This document shows positions 7,374 through 16,277 of a stretch of 64,000 nt of DNA, in pieces (the first letter of the stretch is position 1; every line of letters starts with the position of its first letter). The notes beneath the pieces were generated by a model that had not been told where the DNA came from, did no database searches, and worked only from the letters and a program-made list of their open reading frames with translations. Location: positions 1-64,000 of the forward strand of contig NZ_JAFIQU010000008.1 of assembly GCF_017355985.1 (NCBI RefSeq), written 5' to 3'. The stretch is from Arenibaculum pallidiluteum (GTDB lineage: Bacteria; Pseudomonadota; Alphaproteobacteria; Azospirillales; Azospirillaceae). Both the position numbers and the translations under genes were made by a program.

Positions 7374-7946
7374 TTACCAGGTGCGGACCGGGCCCACGTC
7401 GACATGGACGAAGTTGCTGCGGGGATAGAAGCCGACGCCGCCGCGGCGCATCGCGAGCGCGGAGCGATAGATCCGCCGCGTGTCCACGCCGGGCATGCGG
7501 ATGTCGATCGCCATCCCGCGCATGTGATAGCTGAAGTTGGCGACGCCGTCGGTGGTCTCGTGCAGCATCGCGTTGGTCGCGGGCGAGCGATAGCCGGAGA
7601 TCACATGCAGGGGATCGCGGCGCCCGATCTTGGCATAGAGGCCGTGCACGAGATCCAGCAGCCGCGGGTCGATGGGATGGACCTGGTCGTTGCGGTGATC
7701 GCGCAGGAGCCGCTCGATCGCCCGGAGCGCATCCTTCTGGTAGCTGCCCCGGGACCAGTACTCCGCCGAAAGCCGCTCGCCCGTATGCAGGTTCAGGAAG
7801 GACAGCCGCCGCGGCGGAAGCGTTCGGGCGGCCGCTTCGGCTTCGCCCGCGGGAAGCGTGGCCGCCGTCGCAAGGGCCGCAGCCCCCAGCATCAGAAGAC
7901 GCCTGCGCCCGATCGCCGGCGCATCTCCGGCACGATCCTGGTCCAT
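7374..7946 (-). CDS. YcbK-family (peptidase M15-like, DUF882) protein, Tat-exported
   Basis: A 190-residue protein. The N-terminus carries a twin-arginine signal (GRRRLLMLG, then a hydrophobic Ala-rich stretch and AEA). The mature part is the DUF882/M15A fold, with metal-binding residues visible in SYHMRGMAIDIRM and FVHVDVG and the substrate region ISGYRSPATN. Relatives act on cell-wall peptides in the periplasm. The next gene upstream on the same strand is an L,D-transpeptidase, the same pairing as ycbB-ycbK in Escherichia coli. The ATG at 7946 is chosen because it begins the Tat signal. A 230-base gap to the upstream gene could hold its own promoter. Confidence 0.8.
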   Translation of the reverse strand: MDQDRAGDAPAIGRRRLLMLGAAALATAATLPAGEAEAAARTLPPRRLSFLNLHTGERLSAEYWSRGSYQKDALRAIERLLRDHRNDQVHPIDPRLLDLVHGLYAKIGRRDPLHVISGYRSPATNAMLHETTDGVANFSYHMRGMAIDIRMPGVDTRRIYRSALAMRRGGVGFYPRSNFVHVDVGPVRTW

Positions 7947-8176
7947 GAAGCCCCCGCAGCTTCGGTTCCTCGTTGGGATCGGAGCCGGAGTTAGCCCCGG
8001 TTCTGCCCGATTTCGACCCAACTGCTGCCCAAAGTATTTAACGGGGGCGTGTTAAGCAAAGGTTGATAGGTGTGACTGCCGATGTGCTCACGATAGAGGC
8101 AGAACCAGCATTCCCGCCCGTTCGGGGTGCCCTTGCGGGACGGGCGAGCCGGGGCTTCGTGGGCCCCGGCCCGCGG

Positions 8177-9919
8177 TCAGGGGCTCGTGGCCTTGGCGGG
8201 TGTCGCTGCCGGGACCATGGCCGGAGTCGTGGCCGGGACGGCGGCCACCTTCAGGGATCCCGCGTGCCGCTTCGCCAGAGCCTGGATCATCAGCTGGTCG
8301 CGGTCATAGATGTCTGGGCGGAACTGCACGCCGCTCTCGGGGTCCGGGACCACGGTCTGATAGGTCAGGTAGACCGGGACCGGACGCCGCAGATAGACCG
8401 TGCGGGTCTGTCCGGCGTCACGCACCTGCTGGATCCTCTCGGCGGGCCAGTCGGCCATCCCGGAGAACAGGAAGGCCGTCAGCGCATCGGGATCGCCCAC
8501 GCGCACGCAGCCCGAGGACAGGGTACGGACGTCCCGGGTGAACTTCCCGCGCTGCGGGGTGTCGTGGAGATAGACGTCGAACGCGTTGGGGAACATGAAC
8601 TTGACCGTGCCCAGCGGGTTCGTCGGCCCGGCCTCCTGGCGCAGCCGGTAGCGCGTGATGCCCTTGCCGACGCGCTTCCAATCGACGTCGTAGGGGTTCA
8701 CGACCATCGCGTCCTCGCCCCAGCCTTCGCGGATCGTGATGTTCTCGCGGATGAAGAAACCGGGATCCTTGATCGCCTTGGGCAGGATGTCCTCGCGGGC
8801 GATGGTCTCAGGCACCGTCCAGGTGGGATTGAACACGAGATGCCCGATCCGGCTCGCCAGGATCGGGGTCTGGCGCACGGCGGATCCGACGATCACCGGC
8901 ATCTGCAGCTTGACGGCGCCACCCTCGACCGCCTTCAGGGAATAGTCCGGCTGGTTGACGATCACGTGCCGGTCGCCGAGACGGTCGGGAAGCCAGCGCA
9001 GCCGCTCCATGTTCACGACGATCTGCTGGATCCGCCGCTCCAGCGAGACGTTGAGCTGTGCGCGCGTGCGCACGCCCACGACACCGTCGTCGCCGAGGCC
9101 GGTCCGGGCCTGGAACAGCTTCACCGCCGCTTCCAGCTCCTCGTCGTAGATGTCGGAGTCGAGATCTGCGCCGGCGAACTCCCCCGTGGAGGCGAGGCGC
9201 CGGCGCAGCGCGGGCACCGAGGCGTCCTGCATGCCGGGCTTCAGGATCGGCCCGGGGCCGGCCGCCGGCCAGCCGCGGCCGGCGGCGACGGCCTCGCGAT
9301 AGACCGCCAGCGCCTTTCTGAGGGCCGCGTAGTCGAGGTGTGGCGGGGCCAGCGCCGCCAGCTTGGCCGTGGCGTCTGGCGCGGTCGCGATCGCCTGGGC
9401 GGCCGCCACGGGGTCGAGCGCGACCGGCGCCACGGCGAAGGCTTCGTCCAGGCCGGCGGGGTCCAGCCGGCCGGACCGCAGATGGACCGCATAGGACATC
9501 AGCGCGTCGGAGATCAGCAGTTCCAGCTCGACGCGTCGCTCGGCCGTGGCGGGGACCAGCCGCGCTTTGATGGATGCAGGCAGGTAGTCGGCGGGGTCCA
9601 GCCCCTCGGCTGCGGCATCCTGCAGGGCCGCGACCACGGCAGCGCCCTGCGCCGTCAGGCCCGAAGGCCCGGTCCAGGCCGCCTGCCCCTTGCGCTCGGT
9701 GTAGAAGCGGCGGACCGAATCGCCATGGGCGAGGGCCCGCCCCTCGACCGCTAGCGGTCCCGGCGCTGCAAGGCGCCCCGCGAGCGCGCCATCCGCGACC
9801 GCGGCCGGCCGCACCGCCGCGCCGGCGACCGCCGGAGTCGGCGCCGCCACCGACGCCGCCGCGGAAAATTGGGTTCCGATCGCCAGGCCGGCGAGCACCA
9901 CCGTCAGCACGCGCTTCAT
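8177..9919 (-). CDS. L,D-transpeptidase, YcbB/LdtD type
   Basis: A 580-residue periplasmic enzyme that makes 3-3 cross-links between peptidoglycan peptides. It has a Sec signal (LTVVLAGLAIGTQFSAAA), a long N-terminal scaffold domain, a peptidoglycan-binding helix region (SVPALRRRLASTGEF to VKLFQARTGL, about 230-290) and a YkuD catalytic domain (about 330-490). The catalytic motif HDTP...SSGCVRV is intact, with Cys471 as nucleophile. The C-terminus has a Pro/Ala/Thr-rich tail. Length and order match the YcbB subfamily rather than the shorter ErfK type. It precedes a YcbK-like gene, supporting a shared wall-remodelling role. Confidence 0.88.
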   Translation of the reverse strand: MKRVLTVVLAGLAIGTQFSAAASVAAPTPAVAGAAVRPAAVADGALAGRLAAPGPLAVEGRALAHGDSVRRFYTERKGQAAWTGPSGLTAQGAAVVAALQDAAAEGLDPADYLPASIKARLVPATAERRVELELLISDALMSYAVHLRSGRLDPAGLDEAFAVAPVALDPVAAAQAIATAPDATAKLAALAPPHLDYAALRKALAVYREAVAAGRGWPAAGPGPILKPGMQDASVPALRRRLASTGEFAGADLDSDIYDEELEAAVKLFQARTGLGDDGVVGVRTRAQLNVSLERRIQQIVVNMERLRWLPDRLGDRHVIVNQPDYSLKAVEGGAVKLQMPVIVGSAVRQTPILASRIGHLVFNPTWTVPETIAREDILPKAIKDPGFFIRENITIREGWGEDAMVVNPYDVDWKRVGKGITRYRLRQEAGPTNPLGTVKFMFPNAFDVYLHDTPQRGKFTRDVRTLSSGCVRVGDPDALTAFLFSGMADWPAERIQQVRDAGQTRTVYLRRPVPVYLTYQTVVPDPESGVQFRPDIYDRDQLMIQALAKRHAGSLKVAAVPATTPAMVPAATPAKATSP

Positions 9920-10106
9920 CGATCGTCCTTACGCATTTCGTCCGGTCTTAGCCTCGATTCCTGCCGAAGCCAAGGCACGCGCCAAAAATGTCCCGTGCCG
10001 TTGCCGCACCGCAACGTGCCGTCAACATGCCGTTGCGGATCATGCTGCAGCTTCTTTTAAGGGTTCGTAATGACTCTTACCGATCATCCGACCGAAAGAG
10101 GTAGCC

Positions 10107-11255
10107 ATGGTGCGTCCATCCTGGGTCGATGACATCCTTGAACGCCACGCCCGCTGGGTCGCTGGCGCGGCCGACGGCATGCGCGCGGAGCTCAGCCGTG
10201 CGGAGCTCGAGGGCATCAACCTGTCGAGGGCAGATCTGCGCGGAGCACGCCTGGCCGGGGCGAAGCTGTCGCGGGCGCGGCTGGATGATGCCCGGCTGGA
10301 AGGTGCCGACCTGTCCGGTGCGGACCTGCGACGCTCCCGCCTGGGCGGGGCGGACCTCTCGCGCAGCCTGATGCGCGGGGCGCGCATGCGGGGCGCCGAT
10401 TGCACCGACGCGAAGCTCCGGGCCGCGGATCTGAGCCCTCCGCCGCGCGCGCGCCATGGCGGCGCGGCCGAACGCACCGACCTGATGGAGACGGTGCTGC
10501 GCGGCGCGGACCTGACCGGCGCCGACCTGCGCGGCTGCGACCTGCAGAACGCCGACCTGACCGGCGCCGACCTGTCGCGGGCGAACCTGACAGGAGCCCG
10601 CCTGTTCGGCGCGCGGCTGGCCGAGACTCGGCTGGGGGGCGCCATCCTCAGGGATGCCGAACTGGTGGGCGCGATCCTGGAAGGCTGTGATCTTTCGCCT
10701 GCCGACATCCAGGGCGCGCGCTTCTCGGCCCTGATGGATTCGATGGGTTCCGAGATCCAGCGGATCATCCACGACCACGAGCGCTGGATCCAGAGCAATG
10801 GGCGCCGTGGCGCCCGGGCCGATCTGGACGGCCAGCGGCTGGACCGGATCGACCTGCGCGACGTCGACCTGAGCGGCGCCACGCTGCGCGGCGCCTCGTT
10901 GGTCGAGGCGGTGCTGGCGCAGGCGAAGCTCGTGATGGCGGATCTCTCGGGAGCCGACCTCAGCGGGGCGATCCTTCGCGGCGCCGACCTGTCTGGAGCG
11001 GATTTCGGCTATGCCCGGCTGGTCGGCGCGGACCTTCAGGGTGCCCGTCTCGCTCCGGCCGAGATCCTCGACCCCAGGGGTCGCCCGACGGGCCGGACCT
11101 GGGTCGTCAGCCTGCGTGGCGCGGATCTGACCCGGGCGCGCCTGTCCGTCGGCGCGCTGCAGGGCTGCATGACGACGGAGGCCCGGCTCGACGAAGCCGA
11201 GTTCGAGGATGCCCGTCGTCCCGCCACCCGCGTGGGCGTCCTCGGCCTTTACTGA
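10107..11255 (+). CDS. Pentapeptide-repeat protein with two repeat blocks
   Basis: A 382-residue protein made mostly of A(D/N)LxX pentapeptide repeats, which fold into a right-handed quadrilateral beta-helix. There are two blocks, about residues 28-205 and 240-370. Each block is preceded by a helical header with the same pattern: ILERHARWVAG and IIHDHERWIQS, followed by a charged linker into the first repeats. This points to internal duplication. There is no signal peptide. Some relatives mimic DNA or act in effector systems, but nothing here proves either. The ATG at 10107 follows AGAGG. It is divergent from the L,D-transpeptidase gene. Confidence 0.8.
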   Translation: MVRPSWVDDILERHARWVAGAADGMRAELSRAELEGINLSRADLRGARLAGAKLSRARLDDARLEGADLSGADLRRSRLGGADLSRSLMRGARMRGADCTDAKLRAADLSPPPRARHGGAAERTDLMETVLRGADLTGADLRGCDLQNADLTGADLSRANLTGARLFGARLAETRLGGAILRDAELVGAILEGCDLSPADIQGARFSALMDSMGSEIQRIIHDHERWIQSNGRRGARADLDGQRLDRIDLRDVDLSGATLRGASLVEAVLAQAKLVMADLSGADLSGAILRGADLSGADFGYARLVGADLQGARLAPAEILDPRGRPTGRTWVVSLRGADLTRARLSVGALQGCMTTEARLDEAEFEDARRPATRVGVLGLY

Positions 11256-11290
11256 CGGCAGACTCGGCATCGCCAGGGGCAGAAGCCGGC

Positions 11291-11731
11291 TCAGGGCCGT
11301 GGCGTGATCTCGCCGGTGCGGGGGTCGATCAGGATCCAGACCCAGCGCCCGTCGATCCTCTGCACCTCGGCCGCGTAGAACTCCCCTTCGCGCGAGAAGG
11401 AGCCGAGCTGCGAGAATCCGAGGCCGCCGAACCGGTTGAGCAGCGTGGTCCTGACGAGTTCCTCCTCGGTCTGCTGGCGGTCCATGCGATCGCCCACCAT
11501 CGGGATGCCCTGGTCGCGCGGGGCCAGCAGCAGCCTCGGATCGGGCTGGGCCTTGGGCGCGGGCGGCGGGATCAAGGTCTGCCACCCCTCCGGCGGCGGG
11601 ACCTGCCGTCGCACTGGACGCTCGATCTCGATGCGGGAGGAGGGCTGGTCCTGGGCCAGAACCGGCCGAACGAGCGCCGCAACGCCGATCGCTGCCGCAG
11701 TGCCCAGGACGAAGCGGGTTCCTGGTCTCAT
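11291..11731 (-). CDS. Secreted protein with PepSY-like C-terminal domain
   Basis: A 146-residue protein with a Sec signal peptide (VLGTAAAIGVAALVRPVLAQ, cleavage near 27). A Pro-rich linker (about 40-70) leads to a C-terminal region, ELVRTTLLNRFGGLGF through FYAAEVQRIDGRWVWILIDPRTGEI. Its ending matches the PepSY/YpeB-like pattern of a strand followed by DPxTGxI. Such domains are usually periplasmic inhibitory or binding modules. It lies 60 bases after the topoisomerase IB start on the same strand, but the two need not be linked. Confidence 0.55.
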   Translation of the reverse strand: MRPGTRFVLGTAAAIGVAALVRPVLAQDQPSSRIEIERPVRRQVPPPEGWQTLIPPPAPKAQPDPRLLLAPRDQGIPMVGDRMDRQQTEEELVRTTLLNRFGGLGFSQLGSFSREGEFYAAEVQRIDGRWVWILIDPRTGEITPRP

Positions 11732-11791
11732 GGGACATCGCCTTCCGTGATCCGTCGGAAGCCTGATACCGTCGGCGGGGTAAAGGAAAGC

Positions 11792-12853
11792 CTACCGGAC
11801 GGATCGGAGATAGGCCGCGACCGCCGCCTCGTCCAGGTCGAGCTTCGGCGGGCAAGCGCCCTCCAGCGCCGCGCGGCATGTGGCGAGTCCCTCCACCAGC
11901 GTTCCGTCGAGATAGCTGCTCGGCACGACCGGATGGACGTAGGCCTTCCGGCAAAGGGCCGGCGTATTGCCGAGCCGGCGCGCGACGTTCTTGATGACCG
12001 CGCTGACGTTGCGCTTGGCCTCGGTCTTGAGCGCCGCCGGCGGCAGGGCGCACAGCTCGGCTGCGGCGGCAACCGTCGCGCCCCAGGTGCGGAAGTCCTT
12101 GGCGGTGTACTCTTCGCCAGTGACGCGGCGAAGATACTCGTTCACATCGGCGGATTCGACGGTGTGCCGGCTTCCGTCCTCGTCCACGAACTGGAAGAGC
12201 TCGTGGCCCGGCAGGTCCTGGACCTTCCGGACCAGCCGGGCGAGGCGTGGCGAGCGCAGCTCGATCCGGTGCTCCTTCCCGTGCTTGCCCACGAAGTCGA
12301 AGACAAGCCGTCCCCGCTCGGCCTCGACATGCTCGTCGCGCAGTGTCGTCAGCCCGTAGGAGCCGTTCGCGACGGCATACTGCCGGTTCCCGATCCGGAT
12401 CAAGGTCCGCCCCATCAGCTCGATGATCAGCGCGATCACCTTGTCTCGAGGCAGGCCGCGGAGTGCCAGGTCGGCCTCGACCTGCGTGCGCAGGGTCGGC
12501 AGGGCGTCCACGAAGCCGACCACACGCTCGAACTTGTGGGAGTCGCGCACCTCGCGCCAGCGCGGATGATAAAGGTACTGCTTGCGTCCCTTGGCATCCC
12601 GGCCGGTCGCCTGGACGTGTCCGTTGGGCACGGTGCAGATCCACACATCCGTCCAGGCCGGCGGGATCACGAGCCCTGCGATCCTTTCGAGGATGGCGGG
12701 ATCGCGGACCGTCGAGCCGTCCTGCATCTCGTAGACGAAGCCCTTTCCGCGCGCGCGACGCCGGATACCCGGCCGGCGATCGTCCACGTAGCGGAGGCGC
12801 GCCTCCTTGGCTGCATCGAGAACTTCGGTCGGAACGGCGGGTATTGCGGTCAT
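11792..12853 (-). CDS. DNA topoisomerase IB
   Basis: A 353-residue bacterial type IB topoisomerase of the poxvirus-like class, which nicks one strand through a 3'-phosphotyrosyl link and relaxes supercoils. The N-terminal DNA-clamp domain includes GKGFVYEMQDGSTVRDPAIL and YHPRWREVRDSHKF. The catalytic domain has the conserved Arg and Lys motifs (GNRQYAVANGSYGLTTLR, RTWGATV) and the active Tyr305 in LCRKAYVHP. Length is normal. The ATG at 12853 is the first good start. It is divergent from the secreted protein gene at 13001. Confidence 0.9.
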   Translation of the reverse strand: MTAIPAVPTEVLDAAKEARLRYVDDRRPGIRRRARGKGFVYEMQDGSTVRDPAILERIAGLVIPPAWTDVWICTVPNGHVQATGRDAKGRKQYLYHPRWREVRDSHKFERVVGFVDALPTLRTQVEADLALRGLPRDKVIALIIELMGRTLIRIGNRQYAVANGSYGLTTLRDEHVEAERGRLVFDFVGKHGKEHRIELRSPRLARLVRKVQDLPGHELFQFVDEDGSRHTVESADVNEYLRRVTGEEYTAKDFRTWGATVAAAAELCALPPAALKTEAKRNVSAVIKNVARRLGNTPALCRKAYVHPVVPSSYLDGTLVEGLATCRAALEGACPPKLDLDEAAVAAYLRSVR

Positions 12854-13000
12854 GCCTAATCAACTGGCACGCATCGCATTGTGCCGCAGCCTCCTCCAAA
12901 GGCACATGGACCTACACCGATTCGCAGCAGCGCAGCCATTAACCAAGCCGAAATCCGAGTGGTCCATGATCACCGAGGCAGACACCGTCCGGCGATCTCC

Positions 13001-13681
13001 ATGCTCCGTCCGTTCCCTTACCTCCTCCTGCTGACTGCCCTTGCGGCGCTCGCGCCCGCTGCGGCGTCGGCGTCGCCGGAGAAGCCCGGCGGCGACCGGC
13101 CCGTCTGGACGCACTCGTGCAGCGACGGCGGGGACAGGCAGTGCCATCTGACCCTGCGCCAGCGCTATGACGCGGCGATCGGCAAGGATGGCGAGGTCGC
13201 CGTGACCCTGCGGCGCAGCCGGTCCTGCGTGACCCTCCACGTGGCGTTCGACGCGCCCGTCGCGGCCGAGCGGCCCGCCTGGATCGCCATCGACGATGGC
13301 GCGCGGCTGCCCTTCTACACCGAGGCGGAGCTCACCCGGCTCGCTCGGGCGGTCGATGCGGACCAGGAACCCGCCTGGGGCCCCGACGAGTTCCGCGGCT
13401 TCTATGCCGAGGTGAAGCAGGGCCGCGTCACCTCGGCCGGAAACGAGCTGGTGGCGCGCTTTGCCCGCGTGAAGGACAGCCACGGCCTGGGCCTCGCCTG
13501 CGCCGCGACGGCGAGGCTCATGCCCGACCTTGCCCGCGGCAGGGTCCTGACCATCGAGTTCACGCCCGGCGGCAAAGGGGAGACTGAGCCCTACCACTGG
13601 CCGCGTATGGCGACCCGTCGGGTTTCGGTACCTCTGGAGGGCATGACCCTCACACTCGACAGCACGGCACCCCGCGATTAA
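13001..13681 (+). CDS. Secreted hypothetical protein
   Basis: A 226-residue protein with a Sec signal (PYLLLLTALAALAPAAASA, cleavage near 24). The mature part has Cys residues in THSCSDGGDRQCHLTL and SRSCVTLHV and a beta-rich pattern. It loosely recalls IalB-type (invasion-associated locus B) proteins, which share a short Cys-bounded N-terminal region, but the match is weak. Start codon chosen at the signal peptide; the frame extends further upstream with no gene-like character. Confidence 0.6.
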   Translation: MLRPFPYLLLLTALAALAPAAASASPEKPGGDRPVWTHSCSDGGDRQCHLTLRQRYDAAIGKDGEVAVTLRRSRSCVTLHVAFDAPVAAERPAWIAIDDGARLPFYTEAELTRLARAVDADQEPAWGPDEFRGFYAEVKQGRVTSAGNELVARFARVKDSHGLGLACAATARLMPDLARGRVLTIEFTPGGKGETEPYHWPRMATRRVSVPLEGMTLTLDSTAPRD

Positions 13682-13808
13682 TTGTCGAATGGCCCGCGCC
13701 TTGCGGGTCGGGACGGGAACGGACCGGGCGGAGCAGGCCCGTTGCGCGACTTCCGCTCCGTGGTCCATGCTCCGGGCGAGCGGTTCGGAATCGGGTGCCG
13801 ACGTGGTC

Positions 13809-14570
13809 ATGAACCTGTTGCATCGGCAGAAGCCGCATGAAGAGGCGCGCGCGGCCAGCGTGCCCAGGGGCGTGCGCGTCTACGCGGTCGGGGACATCCA
13901 CGGCCGCCTGGACCTGCTGACGACGCTGCTGCACCAGATCGAAACGGACGCGGCGGAGCGCCCGGGCCCCGCCAACTACCTCGTCTATCTCGGCGACTAT
14001 GTCGACCGCGGGCACTGGTCCCGCCAGGTGATCGAGCTGCTGCTGCGGCCGCCGCTGCCGGGCTTCGGCGCCGTGTTCCTGCGCGGCAACCACGAGCAGG
14101 CGATGCTCGACTTCCTGGAGAACCCCGCCAGCGGGCAGCACTGGCTGCGCTTCGGCGGGCGCGAGACGCTCGCGAGCTATGGCATCCGCATTCCTCCCAC
14201 GGAAAGGCCGGATCCCGCCCTGCTGGAAGCGACGAGCCGGGCACTCGCATCGGCCCTGCCGCCGGCCCATGCCGCGTTCCTGCGTCATACGCGGATGAGC
14301 CTGACGATCGGCGACTACTTCTTCGCCCATGCCGGGGTGCGACCCAGCGTGCCCCTGTCCCGCCAGAGCCCTGACGACCTGCTCTGGATCCGGGACGAGT
14401 TCCTGAAGTGCGACGACGATTTCGGCAAGATCGTCGTCCACGGCCACACGATCGCCGAGCTGCCCGTGATTCGCGCCAACCGCATCGGAATCGACACCGG
14501 CGCCTACGCGACCGGCCACCTGACCTGCCTGGCGCTCGAGGGCGAGGAGCGCCGCTTCATAGGGACCTGA
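13809..14570 (+). CDS. Metallophosphoesterase, serine/threonine phosphatase (PP2A-like)
   Basis: A 253-residue calcineurin-like phosphatase. The five metal and phosphate motifs are all present in order: GDIHG, GDYVDRG, GNHE, FAHAGVRP and VHGHT. The arrangement is that of bacterial Ser/Thr phosphatases related to ApaH and phage-lambda PP. It is cytoplasmic, with no signal peptide. In-frame ATG codons also occur at 13689 and 13767; 13809 is preferred because the family begins close to the GDIHG motif, though the ribosome site is weak. It is convergent with the hybrid kinase receiver gene. Confidence 0.85.
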   Translation: MNLLHRQKPHEEARAASVPRGVRVYAVGDIHGRLDLLTTLLHQIETDAAERPGPANYLVYLGDYVDRGHWSRQVIELLLRPPLPGFGAVFLRGNHEQAMLDFLENPASGQHWLRFGGRETLASYGIRIPPTERPDPALLEATSRALASALPPAHAAFLRHTRMSLTIGDYFFAHAGVRPSVPLSRQSPDDLLWIRDEFLKCDDDFGKIVVHGHTIAELPVIRANRIGIDTGAYATGHLTCLALEGEERRFIGT

Positions 14571-14586
14571 CGCGCCGCGGCAGGGC

Positions 14587-15012
14587 TCACCCCGCCAGCG
14601 TCCAGCCGGTCACGCGCTCGATGGCGCTGCGCAGATGCTCGGGGCCGAAGGGCTTCTGCAGCAGGTGGATCCCCGCGGACTGGGCGGCGCGCACCTGCTC
14701 GGGGCTCGTGTCGCCCGTCATCAGGATGGCGGGAATCGCCTCCAGCACCTCGCGCAGGGCGGCGACCGCGTCGATCCCGGTCTCGCTTCCCCGCAGGCGC
14801 AGGTCCGAGAGCACCAGCCCGGGCCTCAGCCCGCCCTGCTGCAGAGCGGCCTGGGCGCGCTCGCGGCTGGGCGCCGCCACGACGCTGAGACCCCAGCCCT
14901 CCAGGATCATGCGCACCGCCATGAGCTGGACGGGGTCGTCCTCGATCACCACCACCGCCTCGGCCTCGGGCTTCTGGGGCTCGGGCACGGGCACGGACAC
15001 CACGCGGGGCAC
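14587..15012 (-). CDS. Receiver (REC) domain, C-terminal part of the hybrid kinase
   Basis: A 141-residue frame opening at a GTG (15012). A Pro-rich linker PVPEPQKPEAE leads to a complete receiver: acidic pair IEDDP, phosphoacceptor Asp in LVLSDLRLRG, Thr in ILMTGD and Lys in LLQKPFG. It is most likely the C-terminal domain of the upstream kinase, displaced by a one-base frameshift. It could instead be made separately from the GTG, which lies inside the kinase frame. No good ribosome site precedes it. Confidence 0.6.
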   Translation of the reverse strand: MPRVVSVPVPEPQKPEAEAVVVIEDDPVQLMAVRMILEGWGLSVVAAPSRERAQAALQQGGLRPGLVLSDLRLRGSETGIDAVAALREVLEAIPAILMTGDTSPEQVRAAQSAGIHLLQKPFGPEHLRSAIERVTGWTLAG

Positions 15013-16174
15013 GGCGGATGCGGAACACCGAGCCGCGGCCCGGGACCGAGCACAGCTCGACCGTGATGTTCAGCAGCCTCGCCGTCCGCTCGACGATGGC
15101 GAGGCCGAGGCCCAGCCGCCCGCCCTGATCGCCCTTGGCGCCCGAGGCGACCTGCTCGAAGGGCTCGAAGATCCGCTCGCGGTCGGTCTGCGCGATCCCC
15201 GGCCCGGTGTCCCAGACCTCGATGACCGCATGCCCCGCCCGCCGCCGCACCCCCAAGAGCACGCTGCCCTGCATCGTGTAGCGCACGGCATTGGCGAGGA
15301 TGTGGCGCAGGATCCGCTCCAGCAGCGTCTGGTCGGTCTCGGCCTCCAGCTCGGTCGGGGAGAAGCGCAGGCGCAGGCCCTTGGCCTGGGTCTGGGGCTC
15401 GAACTCCTCGACGAGGCGCTCCAGCACCTCGGAGAGGCGGATCCGGGAGGTCGTGACCCGAGTCCGGCCCATCTCGAGGGCGCTGAGGTCGAGAAGGCCG
15501 GTCAGCATGGCCTCGCCGTTCCTGACGGCCTGCTCGATCCGGTCGGCGAGTTCGCGCTGCGCCGGGTCCGTCAGCTTGGCCTGCAGCAGGTGCAGGAACA
15601 GGTGCAGGGCCTGGAAGGGCTGGCGCAGGTCATGATTGGCGGCCGACAGAAAGCGCGAGCGGGTGCGCTGCTCCTGCTCCAGCCGCTCGCGGGCCTCGGC
15701 GGCATCGCGCTCGGCCGCCTCGCGCGCGGCGCGCTCCTGGGCCAGCCCGTCGCCGGCGGCGGCCACCTCCCCCTCGACGGCGAGGGCCGCCAAATCCGCA
15801 AGAAGCTGCCGGCCCTCCTGGCCGGTGTCGGACCGGGGCAGCCGATCGGCGACGCAGAGGGCGCCGACGATCTCGCCGTCCGGCCCGCGGAGCGCCGCCG
15901 CCGCCGCGAAGCGGAAGCCGGGCCCCATCCCCGCCGGCAGCGCCTCGCCCGTCCGGGACGGGTCCTGGCGCAGGTCCGGCTCGAACACCAGCCCGTCGCG
16001 CGCGCCCCGCCGGCACAGGGCCAGAAGACCCCGCTCGATCGAGGGCGTGTCGGCGCCCACGGCCGCCTCCAGCCTGAGATCGTCCCCCTCGGCCTGACAA
16101 AGCGCCGCCATGGGCGCGTCGAACAGCGCTGCGGCGAGGCGGGCTATCCGCGCGGGACGGAGGTCCTTGGTCAT
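14587..16174 (-). pseudogene. Hybrid sensor histidine kinase (GAF-HisKA-HATPase-REC), frameshifted
   Basis: The N-terminal frame (from ATG 16174) encodes a GAF-like sensory domain (about 1-140), a coiled coil (about 145-170), a HisKA H-box SAANHDLRQPFQ, and an HATPase_c domain with DTGPGI and GLGLAI. At GSVFRIR, near 15018, the kinase frame stops making sense. It runs about 170 further residues of Arg/Gly-rich text to 14504, past the end of the convergent phosphatase gene. The next frame continues with a receiver domain. Removing one base in a CCGCCG run would join them as one hybrid kinase of about 530 residues. It may be a real mutation, a sequencing error, or two proteins. Confidence 0.65.
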
Positions 16175-16277
16175 GACCGTGCGTCTGTTCCAGTCGGAGC
16201 CACGGCCCACAAGCGTGGCCCAGTGTCACGCGACAATGCAAGCGTCCGAAATCCGCGCCGTCCGGCGTGGGCGGCGA

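Noticed and set aside
10057-10071. TTAA-N7-TAAT, near-match to a CtrA site before the pentapeptide gene
   Set aside because: Only seven of eight bases match; too weak beside the perfect site at 47732.
10077-12905. A 942-codon minus-strand frame
   Set aside because: It spans the topoisomerase, the PepSY-like gene and the pentapeptide gene in the wrong frame; low-complexity Arg/Pro/Ala text.
13716-13743. GGAAC...CGTT before the PP2A-like phosphatase
   Set aside because: Spacer is 19 bases, outside the 16-17 of EcfG promoters.
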